44,417 nucleotides of DNA from Rubrivivax sp. GTDB taxonomy: Bacteria > Pseudomonadota > Gammaproteobacteria > Burkholderiales > Burkholderiaceae_C. Positions 9,501 through 17,157 of the stretch are shown here, in pieces; position 1 is the first letter of the stretch, and each line of letters opens with the position of its first letter. The notes beneath the pieces are model-generated. The model had not been told where the DNA came from and did not search any database. It worked only from the letters and a program-made list of their open reading frames with translations. Both the position numbers and the translations under genes were made by a program. The stretch is taken from NCBI GenBank assembly GCA_016788525.1, contig JAEUPD010000240.1, positions 1-44,417 of the forward strand, written 5' to 3'.

Positions 9501-11322
9501 ACCGCGCCCCAACAACGAGACACCCTTCATCACCAGCGGCACGCTGAACGTCTCGTCCACCGCGGGCACCCTGTTCATCGAGGCGCCGGTGCCTTCCACC
9601 ACCGGCCGCGTCAACCTGAACGGCGGCAACGCGCTGCGTGTCAACGAGCGCATCTACTCCAACAACGGCGACATCACGCTCACCGCGGGCCTGGGCGGCA
9701 TCGTGATGAACACCGCCAACATCGACGTCTCCGGCTTCACCACCACGCTCAGCGACACCGACGCGCGCCTGGGCAATCTCACGCTCACCGCGCGCGGCGA
9801 CATCAACGCGCCTTCGGTGCGCACCGCGGCCACGCTGGCCATCACCTCCACCGAAGGCCGCATCACCAGCGGCACGGTGCTCGTCAGCCGCAACGGCCCG
9901 GTGCCCGCGCCGCCGCTGGGCATGCCGCAGCGCGTGCTGCTGGCCGGTGCGCTGGGCATCGACAGCTTCAACACCGCCAGCTCGCCCGATGTCGAAGCAC
10001 GATCGTCGCAGGGCTCGGTGAACCTGTCGGTGTTCGCGCCGCAGCGCCTGTTCATCGAGGCAGCGCAGGACGTGCGCACCGGCGGCTTCATCGGCCAGCA
10101 GGTCGAACTGGTCGCCGGGCGCGACGTGCTGCTCAATGGCGTGGCGCTGGCCGGCCTGCTGCGCGTGCGCGCCGGGCAGGACTTCCGCATGGACGACGAC
10201 ACGTCGCTCAACGCCCTGCGTGCGCAGGCCGGGCGCGACGTGCGGCTGACCAATGCGCCGGGCTCACTCACCTGGATCGCCGGGGCCGGCGGCAACATCA
10301 CGCTGCGCGATTCGGCCAGCCTCGGCACGGTGGTGTCGGTGCGCGGCTTGAACCTCACCGCCGGGCGCGACGTGCTGCTGCCGCAGCCCACGCATGTCTC
10401 CGATTCGCTGCAGACCGGCACCGAGGCTGCGCTGCAGCCCACCACGCTGGTGGCCGGCCGGCACGTCTTCGTCGATCGCCTGCAGACCATCGGCGACGTG
10501 GCCATGACGGCCAGCACCGGCAACGTGACGGTGGCCTTCCCGCTCATCCCGCCCTCGGGCGTGCTGGCCCCCGGGCCGCACGTCTGGAACCCCGCCGACG
10601 TGGGCGTGAACTCGCTGGCCATCAACGCCCCGGGCGCCGGCGCGGTGATCAGCCTGCAAGGCGTGCGCGCGGTGGGCAACGTGTCGCTGGTGGCACCGGC
10701 CGGCACGGTGAACTCGGCGTTCGCGGTCACGTCGTCGGCGGGGGCGGTGAGCATCGTCGCGCCGGTGCAGAACATCTCGGTCACGCCGATTCCGCCGTCG
10801 GCGCGCCTGGCGCCGCCAGGTGTCGTGACGCCGGCGGTGGCGCCCGGGCCGCTGCGCGCCGATGCGCCCGGCCCGCTCATCCCCGCCGCGCCGGCGCCCG
10901 GGGCGCCGGGCCTGAGCGAGATCCTGGTGGCCGCGCCAGGCGCCATCGACGCCGGCGCCCTGCCCGCTCCGGGCGCCAGCGGCAGCGAGGGCGACAGCGC
11001 GGCGCAACAGGCGGCCAACGCGGCACGCGCGGCCGGCGGCGCGGCCACCGGCGAAGGCGCCGAGGCCGCCGAGGCCGCCGGCGCCGATGCCGCGGCGCGC
11101 ATGGCCGCCGGGCTGCCGGTGGTGATCTTCAGCGGCGGCCGCGGCACCGCACAGGGCGCCGACCTCGGCCGCAGCGGCAACTACGGCAGCACCCGCGCGC
11201 CTCAGGCTGAAAGCGAGCAGGAGCGGCGCCGCCGCGCCGCGGCGCCTGGCAAGGCAGCGGCCGGCCCAGCCGGCAAGGCACCGAACCCGGCCACCCCGCC
11301 CGCGGGCACGCCAACGCGCTGA
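6532..11322 (+). CDS. TpsA exoprotein with filamentous-haemagglutinin N-terminal domain
   Basis: 1596 residues from an ATG preceded by GGGAGA six bases upstream. An extended signal sequence ends near AQA (residue 56). The TPS secretion domain follows, with NRVTGEQLSTIHG (118-130) and the hallmark VNPNGVVLG (141-149). The rest is Gly/Ala/Thr-rich beta-helix sequence with many GRDI- and GTV-type turns. Four modules of 135-142 residues recur between about 8083 and 9740. The tail (from ~10780) is Pro/Ala-rich and ends in a charged segment, with no recognisable toxin or CDI domain. It should be exported by the TpsB encoded just upstream and act as a surface or released adhesin-like fibre. The actual ligand is unknown. 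Confidence 0.88.
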   Translation: MTMPSPPRHPARRASCGEHDLRWGVSGRMQRCAPPRLTLLAAALAAGGLLSAPAQAAPEGGTVRAGSATITQGGAPLATQTRIDQSSQRAVIDWRSFNVGAGEQVLFVQPSAGSATLNRVTGEQLSTIHGRISANGQVFLVNPNGVVLGGGAQVNVGSFVASTANVGNADFMAGRLEFRQPGAPGAGIVNRGHITAAEGGLVALVAPHVRNDGVIQARLGRVVLGAGDTFALDLHGDGLISLAVGAAQARQLVDAEGRPVTALIQHTGRIEADGGQVVLMSAATAKAALDQVINLSGTVRADTVQQQGGRIVLAASGGGATVSGELSAQGQGTGEAGGRIEALGERVHLATGAALDASGHAGGGTVHVGGAWQGGGTTPRAATTTVDAGTRIAADARHQGHGGEVVVWADGTTTYAGHISARGGAAGGDGGRVEVSGKRTLEFAGTVDAGAAAGAAGSLLLDPATMDIGIAEASLINRVLRTGTSTTVSADVDINVGAAIDGRGRLAGGGLTLNAGRDINLHEFIVTANGAVTLNATTGTVRLAAGRGVFTGNAPIAVRTGGDLAAGPYVTSGALGLVSTGGRVSLDAPLDGTQGAVTITAAGDVRINQPVVNLRNGSAFTVSAGGDVIVNAQVDGRGGAGGGAVNLTAGGSVRIDESVVTQLADLRVRAIAGTIATAAGRGLFSVGGAGTPGGIIDLSAGSDFTTGLVSTTGALNLTSVNGALTLGEGIDATVGAATLRAGTDVNIDSPVLNLRNGSPLSVVAGRDIHVRAPVDGRAASGGAAGGTATLTAARDINLTDSVVTRNGAIALTATAGTVTQGALAQLRSGTAPIAVTTGGNLATGSYVTTGALDLRSTTGSISIAEPVYDSVGATTITAAADVVVQPGMRIENVRTGAPLAITAGRDILVNEQIGQDRDATTLTGPITLTAARNVAVNADVVTRDAPLTVTATNGTVTMAPQVAGAPQLRAGSGTLSVTAGADLYFGSPTAPRPNNETPFITSGTLNVSSTAGTLFIEAPVPSTTGRVNLNGGNALRVNERIYSNNGDITLTAGLGGIVMNTANIDVSGFTTTLSDTDARLGNLTLTARGDINAPSVRTAATLAITSTEGRITSGTVLVSRNGPVPAPPLGMPQRVLLAGALGIDSFNTASSPDVEARSSQGSVNLSVFAPQRLFIEAAQDVRTGGFIGQQVELVAGRDVLLNGVALAGLLRVRAGQDFRMDDDTSLNALRAQAGRDVRLTNAPGSLTWIAGAGGNITLRDSASLGTVVSVRGLNLTAGRDVLLPQPTHVSDSLQTGTEAALQPTTLVAGRHVFVDRLQTIGDVAMTASTGNVTVAFPLIPPSGVLAPGPHVWNPADVGVNSLAINAPGAGAVISLQGVRAVGNVSLVAPAGTVNSAFAVTSSAGAVSIVAPVQNISVTPIPPSARLAPPGVVTPAVAPGPLRADAPGPLIPAAPAPGAPGLSEILVAAPGAIDAGALPAPGASGSEGDSAAQQAANAARAAGGAATGEGAEAAEAAGADAAARMAAGLPVVIFSGGRGTAQGADLGRSGNYGSTRAPQAESEQERRRRAAAPGKAAAGPAGKAPNPATPPAGTPTR
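8083..9741 (+). repeat. Four ~138-residue modules inside TpsA
   Basis: Module starts align at 8083, 8488, 8914 and 9328, giving spacings of 405, 426 and 414 bases, all multiples of three. Each carries a pattern like R-D-I-N-L..VVT.NGA, a GTV turn, PIAV.TGG.L..G.YVT.GAL.L.S, an ITA..DV block, and NLRNG.P with AGRDI-V, though the fourth is looser. They look like diverged tandem duplications of a beta-helix segment. Confidence 0.75.
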
Positions 11323-11323
11323 C

Positions 11324-14300
11324 GTGGCCCCCGGCGTCGTGCGCGCACTGGCCGCCGGCCTGCACCGGGCCCCCGCGCCAGCCGACGGCGCCTGCGCGCC
11401 GCCGCTGGCATGGGCACTGGCCGGCGATGACTGGGCACGGCGGCTGGCACTGGCACTGGCACTGGCACTGGCGCTGGCACTAGCGCTGGCAAGGGCACTT
11501 GCCGGCGGCGGCTGGGCGCAGCGGCTGAGATGGGCACATGCCCGCCGCGGCTGGGTGCAGCGGCTGGCCCTGGCCGTTGCCGGCGGCGCCATCGGTCTGG
11601 CCGCCACCGCACAACCACAACGCCCGGCTCGCGAGCCCACGCGTGAGCCGCTGCTGCGCGTGGAGGCCGGCATGCACACCACGCTCATCCGCCGCGTTGC
11701 GGTGGACGCGCCGCGCAACCGGCTCGTCACCTGCAGCGACGACAAGACCGTGCGCGTGTGGCAGATGCCCGAGGCGCGGCTGATCACCACGCTGCGCGTG
11801 CCGATCGACAGCGGCCACGAGGGCCAGCTTTTCGCCGTGGCCGTGTCGCCCGATGGCCGCACGGTCGTCACCGGTGGCTGGACCGGGTGGGACTGGGACG
11901 GCGAGGCTTCGCTGTACTTCTTCGATATCGCCACCGGCGCGCTCACGCGGCGCATCGGCGGCTTCAAGGACGCCATCCACGCGCTCTTGTGGACGCGCGA
12001 CGGCGAGCACCTGCTCGTCGGCCTGCAGGGCCGCGGCGGGCTGCACCGGCTGCGCGTGGCCGAGGGGCGCGTGGTGGCCAGCGACACGCAGTACCTGGAC
12101 AAGGTCATGGAGCTCGACGAGCGCGCCGACGGCCTCGTCACCGTGGCGGCGCTGGACGGCATGCTGCGCCTCTATGACCGCGCCTTCACGCTGCTCGGCC
12201 GCCGCGCGGTGCCCGGCGGCGGCAAGCCGGCAAGCGCGCGCTTTTCGCCCGACGGAAGGCTGATCGCCGTGGGGCTGATCGACCGGCCCGCGCTCACGGT
12301 GCTGCAGTCGCGCGATCTGTCCGAGGCCTACCGCCCGGCGCTCGACGCGGTGCGCGACCAGGCCAGCTTCACGAGCGTGGCCTTCTCGTCCGACGGGCGC
12401 CATCTCTACGCCGGCGGCGATTGGCGAGGCGGTGGCCCGAACCCCCTGTACCGCTGGGAAGATGCCGGCCGCGGGGTGATGCGCGCGCTGCCTATCGCCG
12501 ACAACCGCATCACCGAGATCCAGCCGATGCCTGGTGGCGCCATCGCCTTCGCCGCCGAAGACCCGGGGCTGGGCATCGTCGGCCCCGCAGGCCAGCGCAC
12601 CACGTGGCGCGGCCCCGACAACGTCGACTTCAGCACCGCGCACGGGCGGCTCGAGCTCTCGGCAGACGGCAGCGTGGTGCGTTACCCGCGCCAGCGCCAG
12701 GGCACGGAAACGCACAGCTACTCGCCGCTCCTGCCCGGTGACCAGAACCTCGGCGCGCTGCCGAAGGCCGAGTTCTTTTCGCCGGTGTTGCAGGCTGCGG
12801 CGCTCTCGGTGGAAGACTGGAAGGACAGCTTCGAGCCGCGCATCAACGGCCGCAAGCCGCGGCTCGACGAATACGAGCTGTCTCGCAGTTATGCGCTGGC
12901 CCCCGGGCGCCGCGCCGTGCTGCTGGGCACCGAGTGGGCGTTGCGCCTGGTGGACGAGCAGGCGCGTGAGCTGTGGAGCGTGAAGCTGCCGGCGGTGGCC
13001 GGCGCGGTGAACATCAGCCGCGACGGGCGGCTGGCGGTGGCCGCGTTGTCCGACGGCACGCTGCGCTGGTTCCGCATGAGCGACGGCCGCGAGGAGCTGG
13101 CCTACTTCCCGCACCGCAACGGCCAGGACTGGGTGGCCTGGGTGCCCGAGGGCTACTTCACCTCGTCGGTGCAGGGCGACCGCTTCGTCGGCTGGCATGT
13201 CAACCGCGGCCGCGACGCCGCGCCCGACTTCCACCACGCGGTGCAGTTCGACCGCATCCTCTATCGCCCGGACGCCGTGGCCGCGGCGTTCCGCGCTGCG
13301 GCAGGTGCGGCCGGCGCGGGCGGGCGCGTGGAGGCGCTGGCCAAGCTCGGCGCCGACTTCCAGATCAGCAAGCTCGCCGACATCGCGCCGCCGCGGCTGC
13401 GCCTGCAACTGCTGGAGGTGAGCCTCGGCCCGGGCGGCCGGCCGCGCGCGGTGTTCGACCTCAAGGCCGAGAAGGCCGAGCGCGCGCGCCACGGGCTGCA
13501 GGACCTCACGGTGTTCGTCAACGGCATCCCGGTCACCCCGGCCGCCGAGCGCAAGGTGGCCGGCGGCGAGGCGCAGCAACTGGCGCGCCGGCTCACGCTG
13601 GACCTCGCCGACGGCGGCAACCAGGTGCGCGTGGAAGCCTTCAACGGCGTGGCGATGGGCGTGGCCGAGGCCTTCGTCAACGCGCCGGCGGGCGTGCGGC
13701 TGGCGGCGCCGCCCGGTGACCTGTACCTGCTCGCCGTGGGCATCAACAACTTTCCGCGCCTGCCCGAACGCATGCACCTGGCCTACGCCGCGCGCGACGC
13801 CGAAGAGCTGGCCAAGGCGCTGCAGTCGCGCGCCGGGGGTCAGTTCGGCCGCGTGCACCTGCGGCTGCTCACCGATTTCAGCGACACCAAGCCCGAGCGC
13901 GCCGCCGTGCAGCAGGCGCTGCAGTTCGTGCAGCAGGCGCGGCCGCAGGACACGGCGGTGATCTTCCTCGCCTCGCACGGCATCAGCGACGCGGCCGGCA
14001 ACTACTACTTCGTGCCGCGCGACGTGCGCGCCGAAGATCTGCGCGCGCTGGACGGCGGCCAGACACGGGCACCGCCCTCGCTGCTGCCGTGGACCGCGTT
14101 CTTCGACGCGCTGCGCGCCACGGCCGGGCGGCGGCTCTTGATCGTCGACACCTGCCAGGCGCGCAACATCGAAGGCCGCTTCGAGGCGCATTCGCTGCTC
14201 AAGCGCTCGGCCGCGTCGATGTTCCCGCTGCTGGTGGCCTCCAAGGGGGACGAGGAATCGCAGGAGTACCCGCCGGGCAAGCACGGCCTGTTCACCTACG

Positions 14301-14488
14301 CGCTGCTGCAGGCGCTGGCGCCCAGCTCCGACACCAACCGCGACGGTGTGGTGACGTTGAACGAGGTGTTCGACGCCGCGCGGCCGGTGGTCGAACGCCT
14401 GCGCGACAAGCGCACCGGGCCGCAGACGCCGCAGATCGTGGCGCCGCCGCCATTGGATGGGATGCCGCTGCTGCGGGCGGAGCGTTGA
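11324..14488 (+). CDS. WD40-like propeller/caspase-fold (peptidase C14) protein
   Basis: 1054 residues if started at the GTG one base after the TpsA stop. Residues ~115-560 resemble WD40/beta-propeller blades (for example DDKTVRVWQM, VAVSPDGRTVVTGG, FSPDGRLIAVG). A linker domain follows, and a C-terminal caspase domain begins at DLYLLAVGINNF (~residue 803). The caspase His-Cys pair is visible as ASHG (His885) and VDTCQA (Cys944). Family members are cysteine peptidases, often cutting after basic or acidic residues; target and trigger are unknown here. The N-terminus holds a Leu-Ala run and could be export-directed. A GTG at 11555 would start a compact signal-peptide-like MQRLALAVAGGAIG, so the true start is uncertain. 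No ribosome site is seen at 11324, which fits translational coupling to tpsA. Confidence 0.82.
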   Translation: MAPGVVRALAAGLHRAPAPADGACAPPLAWALAGDDWARRLALALALALALALALARALAGGGWAQRLRWAHARRGWVQRLALAVAGGAIGLAATAQPQRPAREPTREPLLRVEAGMHTTLIRRVAVDAPRNRLVTCSDDKTVRVWQMPEARLITTLRVPIDSGHEGQLFAVAVSPDGRTVVTGGWTGWDWDGEASLYFFDIATGALTRRIGGFKDAIHALLWTRDGEHLLVGLQGRGGLHRLRVAEGRVVASDTQYLDKVMELDERADGLVTVAALDGMLRLYDRAFTLLGRRAVPGGGKPASARFSPDGRLIAVGLIDRPALTVLQSRDLSEAYRPALDAVRDQASFTSVAFSSDGRHLYAGGDWRGGGPNPLYRWEDAGRGVMRALPIADNRITEIQPMPGGAIAFAAEDPGLGIVGPAGQRTTWRGPDNVDFSTAHGRLELSADGSVVRYPRQRQGTETHSYSPLLPGDQNLGALPKAEFFSPVLQAAALSVEDWKDSFEPRINGRKPRLDEYELSRSYALAPGRRAVLLGTEWALRLVDEQARELWSVKLPAVAGAVNISRDGRLAVAALSDGTLRWFRMSDGREELAYFPHRNGQDWVAWVPEGYFTSSVQGDRFVGWHVNRGRDAAPDFHHAVQFDRILYRPDAVAAAFRAAAGAAGAGGRVEALAKLGADFQISKLADIAPPRLRLQLLEVSLGPGGRPRAVFDLKAEKAERARHGLQDLTVFVNGIPVTPAAERKVAGGEAQQLARRLTLDLADGGNQVRVEAFNGVAMGVAEAFVNAPAGVRLAAPPGDLYLLAVGINNFPRLPERMHLAYAARDAEELAKALQSRAGGQFGRVHLRLLTDFSDTKPERAAVQQALQFVQQARPQDTAVIFLASHGISDAAGNYYFVPRDVRAEDLRALDGGQTRAPPSLLPWTAFFDALRATAGRRLLIVDTCQARNIEGRFEAHSLLKRSAASMFPLLVASKGDEESQEYPPGKHGLFTYALLQALAPSSDTNRDGVVTLNEVFDAARPVVERLRDKRTGPQTPQIVAPPPLDGMPLLRAER
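11444..11491 (+). repeat. Hexanucleotide tandem repeat encoding Leu-Ala
   Basis: Eight consecutive 6-bp units, mostly CTGGCA with three variants or near-variants, encode an alternating Leu-Ala stretch in the N-terminal part of the caspase-like protein. Gain or loss of a unit would lengthen or shorten a hydrophobic segment without changing frame. Confidence 0.85.
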
Positions 14489-14546
14489 CTCGGCCGCTGG
14501 TCGGACGCCGGTGGGCCTTTGGTCCCCTGCTCCGGAGGGAGTGGCG

Positions 14547-14663
14547 GGATCGAGCCGGCGGGGTGCCCAGCTTCGTTCATGTCCTCTTGCCAGTGCCCTG
14601 GTTCCCAGGGCACTGGCATGCCCCCTTTACTTCACTGCGCTGGGCACCCCGTCGGCTCGATCC
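14547..14663. repeat. Nested hairpin element D1
   Basis: The outer arms 14547-14571 and 14639-14663 are complementary over 25 bp with one mismatch. Inside them, 14588-14601 and 14605-14618 form a perfect 14-bp stem with a 3-base loop. The joining segments contain TTCATGTCCTCT on the left and TTTACTTCACTGCGC on the right. These joining segments recur in inverted orientation in the next element, although the stems do not. Confidence 0.85.
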
Positions 14664-14710
14664 GGCACCAGGGTCGAAGTACGAGCGCTCGACCTCCGAC
14701 AGGGGTGGCT

Positions 14711-14825
14711 CGCCAAGGCCACCGGGCGATCGGCGCAGCGAAGTCAAGGATGCATTCGAGTGACCAGCGCAGCTGGGCACTCGAAGAAGGACATGAGCGG
14801 CGCCGATCGCCCGGCGGCCTTGGCG
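14711..14825. repeat. Nested hairpin element D2 (inverted relative to D1)
   Basis: The outer arms 14711-14736 and 14800-14825 are 26 bp with one mismatch. The inner arms 14755-14768 and 14772-14785 are 14 bp with one mismatch and a 3-base loop. The geometry is almost identical to D1. Read on the minus strand, its joining segments CTCATGTCCTTC and CCTTGACTTCGCTGCGC match those of D1, while the stem sequences are different. Confidence 0.85.
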
Positions 14826-14889
14826 CGCGCCACGCTGCATCAGCGGCATTCAAGGACCCCGCAGCCGCATCCGGCGCGAAGCTGCCCGC

Positions 14890-16104
14890 TCAATCGCCGG
14901 GCTTGGCCCCTGCCTCCTCGTCCACCGCCTTCTGCACCGCGCGATAGAAGGCCTCGCGCGCACGGTCGGCTGCCGGGTCGCGTGCACCCCCACCCCAGTT
15001 CGCGTTGGACGCGACCACGAGCTTGCGCTTCGGGTCGATGAAGATGCCCTGGCCGAAGATGCCGCGCGCGGCGAAGCTGCCGTCGGTGTAGGTCCACCAC
15101 TGGTAGCCGTAGCCGCGCCCGGGCTGGCCGATGCCGGTGCGCTCGGTGGTGGCCTCGGCCAGCCAGCCCTCGGGCACGATGCTGCGCCCGTCGCCGGCAC
15201 GCGCGCCATTGAGCATGAACAGGCCGAAGCGCGCATAGTCCCGCGTCGCCGCCTGGATGCAGCAGCCGCTGATCTCGCGCCCGGTGCGGCTGAGAATCCA
15301 GGTGGCCGGCTGCTCCATGCCGGCAGGCCCCCACACCTTCTCCGACAAGTACAGCGACAGCGGCTTGCCCACCGCCTGCGCGATGAGGATGCCCACCAGG
15401 TTGGTCTCGCCGGTGCTGTAGTTCCAGCGCGTGCCGGCCGGCGCCGCGCGCGGCAGGCCGCGCAGGTAGCTGACGAGCGACTCCATGCCCTCGGCGGGCT
15501 TGTGCTTGTCGAACAGCGCGACGTCGGAATTCGGGTCGGCGTAATCCTCGGTCCAGCGCACGCCCGAGGTCATCGTCAGCAGCTGGCGGATGCTGACGTC
15601 GTCGTAGGCCGAGCCCTTCATCTGCGGCAGGTAGTCGCTGACCTTGTCGTCCATGCTCTTGATGTGGCCGTCGTGCAGCGCGGCACCCACCAGCACCGAG
15701 GTCATCGACTTGGCCACCGACCAGCTCGTCCAGCGGCCGGCGGCGCTGAAGTCCAGGCCGTAGCGCTCGAGCCTGAGCTTGCCGCCGTGCACCACCACGA
15801 GGGCCGCGCTGCGCTGGCCGGCCATGTAGGCACCCACGTCCAGCGCCAGCTTCAGCGGCGCGCCGGGCGGCAGCGGCAGCGGCTGGCTGCCGGCGGCGAT
15901 GGGGCGCGCCTTGGCCAGGAACGGCAGCCGGTCCAGCGCGCGGAAGGTGGCGTCGCGCTGCGGCTGCGTCCAGAACAGCACGTCGCGGTTGGTGGGCAGC
16001 GACGCAAGAGCGCCGCGGGCGTCCTTGTCGAGGCTGAACCAGCCGGCGGTGCCGGCGACGACGAGCGCGCCGAGGGTGCCAAGAACGATCCGCTTTGCCT
16101 TCAT
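14890..16104 (-). CDS. Serine hydrolase, class C beta-lactamase/esterase fold
   Basis: 404 residues from an ATG at 16104. An N-terminal hydrophobic segment (residues ~5-21) predicts a signal anchor or signal peptide. The catalytic SxxK is S129-V-A-K132 within SWSVAKSMTS. WNYSTGETNLVG supplies the tyrosine-box region, and a C-terminal GIFGQGIFIDPKRKLVV matches the end of the beta-lactamase domain. Related proteins include 6-aminohexanoate-dimer hydrolases, esterases and penicillin-binding-like enzymes, so a true beta-lactamase role should not be assumed. It probably acts in the periplasm. The longer open frame upstream of 16104 is translated 12-bp repeat and is not convincing. Confidence 0.85.
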   Translation of the reverse strand: MKAKRIVLGTLGALVVAGTAGWFSLDKDARGALASLPTNRDVLFWTQPQRDATFRALDRLPFLAKARPIAAGSQPLPLPPGAPLKLALDVGAYMAGQRSAALVVVHGGKLRLERYGLDFSAAGRWTSWSVAKSMTSVLVGAALHDGHIKSMDDKVSDYLPQMKGSAYDDVSIRQLLTMTSGVRWTEDYADPNSDVALFDKHKPAEGMESLVSYLRGLPRAAPAGTRWNYSTGETNLVGILIAQAVGKPLSLYLSEKVWGPAGMEQPATWILSRTGREISGCCIQAATRDYARFGLFMLNGARAGDGRSIVPEGWLAEATTERTGIGQPGRGYGYQWWTYTDGSFAARGIFGQGIFIDPKRKLVVASNANWGGGARDPAADRAREAFYRAVQKAVDEEAGAKPGD

Positions 16105-16188
16105 CACGACCACGCCCGGGTGAGACCGAAGGCCGCATTGGACACCATGCGGCAATTCGCCCCGAGGTGAAGGCGCGGGGCGTTCGGT

Positions 16189-16236
16189 GCGGCGATCAGC
16201 GCGGCGATCAGCGCGGCGATCAGCGCGGCGATCGGC
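16189..16236. repeat. 12-bp tandem repeat (four units)
   Basis: GCGGCGATCAGC occurs four times in succession, the last with one change. It lies in the gap between the serine hydrolase start and the aquaporin stop. Its role is unknown; it could simply be replication slippage. Confidence 0.85.
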
Positions 16237-16294
16237 GCGGCGGACATCAGGGCCCTCGTGCAGCGCTTCGGCGCCTGCGCGAGGCCCCGGGCAC

Positions 16295-16984
16295 TCAGCG
16301 CTCTTCGCTGCCGATGAACTTGTAGATCGTCGCGCCGAGCACCGCGCCGACGATCGGCGCCACCCAGAACGCCCACAGCTGCTGAATCGCCAGCCCGCCG
16401 GCAAACACCGCCACGCCGGTGCTGCGCGCCGGGTTCACCGAGGTGTTGGTGACCGGGATGCTGATGAGGTGGATGAGCGTGAGGCCCAGGCCAATGGCGA
16501 TGGGCGCAAAGCCCGCCGGCGCGCGCTTGTCGGTGGCGCCGAGGATGATGACGAGGAAGAACGCCGTCATCACCACCTCGCACACCAGCGCGGCGACCAT
16601 CGAGTACTTGCCGGGCGAGAACTCGGCATAGCCGTTGCTGGCAAAACCCTTGCCGGCATCGAAGCCCGCCGCCCCCGAGGCGATGATGTACAGCACCGCA
16701 CCGGCCGCGATGGCCCCGGCCACCTGGGCGATGACGTACGGCACGAGTTGCGAAGCCGGAAAGCGCCCGCCCGCCCACAGCCCCACCGACACGGCCGGGT
16801 TCAAGTGGCAGCCCGAGATGTGGCCGATGGCGTAGGCCATCGTCAACACCGTCAGGCCGAAGGCCAGCGACACGCCCAGCAGGCCGATGCCCACCTGCGG
16901 AAAGGCCGCTGCCAGCACCGCGCTGCCGCAGCCGCCGAGCACGAGCCAGAAGGTGCCGAAGAACTCGGCGCCGTATGCTTTCAT
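16295..16984 (-). CDS. aqpZ: Aquaporin Z
   Basis: 229 residues with six predicted helices and both NPA boxes: HLNPAVS (Asn62) and SVNPARS (Asn184). The selectivity-filter residues read Phe42, His172, Thr181 and Arg187, the water-specific set found in E. coli AqpZ (F43/H174/T183/R189), which argues against a glycerol facilitator. It forms a tetrameric inner-membrane water channel. The ATG at 16984 has a good GAGGAGA ribosome site on the minus strand. It is transcribed divergently from hsdM across a ~170-bp gap that must hold both promoters. Confidence 0.93.
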   Translation of the reverse strand: MKAYGAEFFGTFWLVLGGCGSAVLAAAFPQVGIGLLGVSLAFGLTVLTMAYAIGHISGCHLNPAVSVGLWAGGRFPASQLVPYVIAQVAGAIAAGAVLYIIASGAAGFDAGKGFASNGYAEFSPGKYSMVAALVCEVVMTAFFLVIILGATDKRAPAGFAPIAIGLGLTLIHLISIPVTNTSVNPARSTGVAVFAGGLAIQQLWAFWVAPIVGAVLGATIYKFIGSEER

Positions 16985-17157
16985 GGGGGTCTCCTCTTGG
17001 GGTTGTGATCAACGAACGCGGCAGCCGCGCCAGCCGTCGCCGCGCCGGAATCGTCGCACGAAGGGATCGGGCCTTCGCCAACCGCAAGGCTGGGGTCGCG
17101 GTGCCTGGGCACGCGCCGGCGGCCGGTGCCGCAGCGGCCGGTAGCATCGCCCCGACC

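Larger units (their letters stand above)
14489..14889. other. Intergenic region between convergent genes, filled by two nested hairpin elements
   Basis: No gene is supported here; the short ORFs run across inverted repeats. The caspase gene ends on the left and the serine hydrolase gene ends on the right, so the hairpins may also stop transcription from both sides. Confidence 0.7.

Noticed and set aside
10780-11322. A contact-dependent inhibition toxin at the TpsA C-terminus
   Set aside because: No VENN-type motif or toxin domain is visible and there is no small immunity gene after it.
14890-16104. A true class C beta-lactamase (resistance gene)
   Set aside because: Only the general fold and SxxK are seen; many housekeeping esterases and peptidases share them, and no AmpR-like regulator is nearby.
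16105-16404. A 100-residue N-terminal extension of the serine hydrolase
   Set aside because: It would translate a 12-bp repeat and overlap the aquaporin 3' end. The ATG at 16104 gives a proper signal-type N-terminus.
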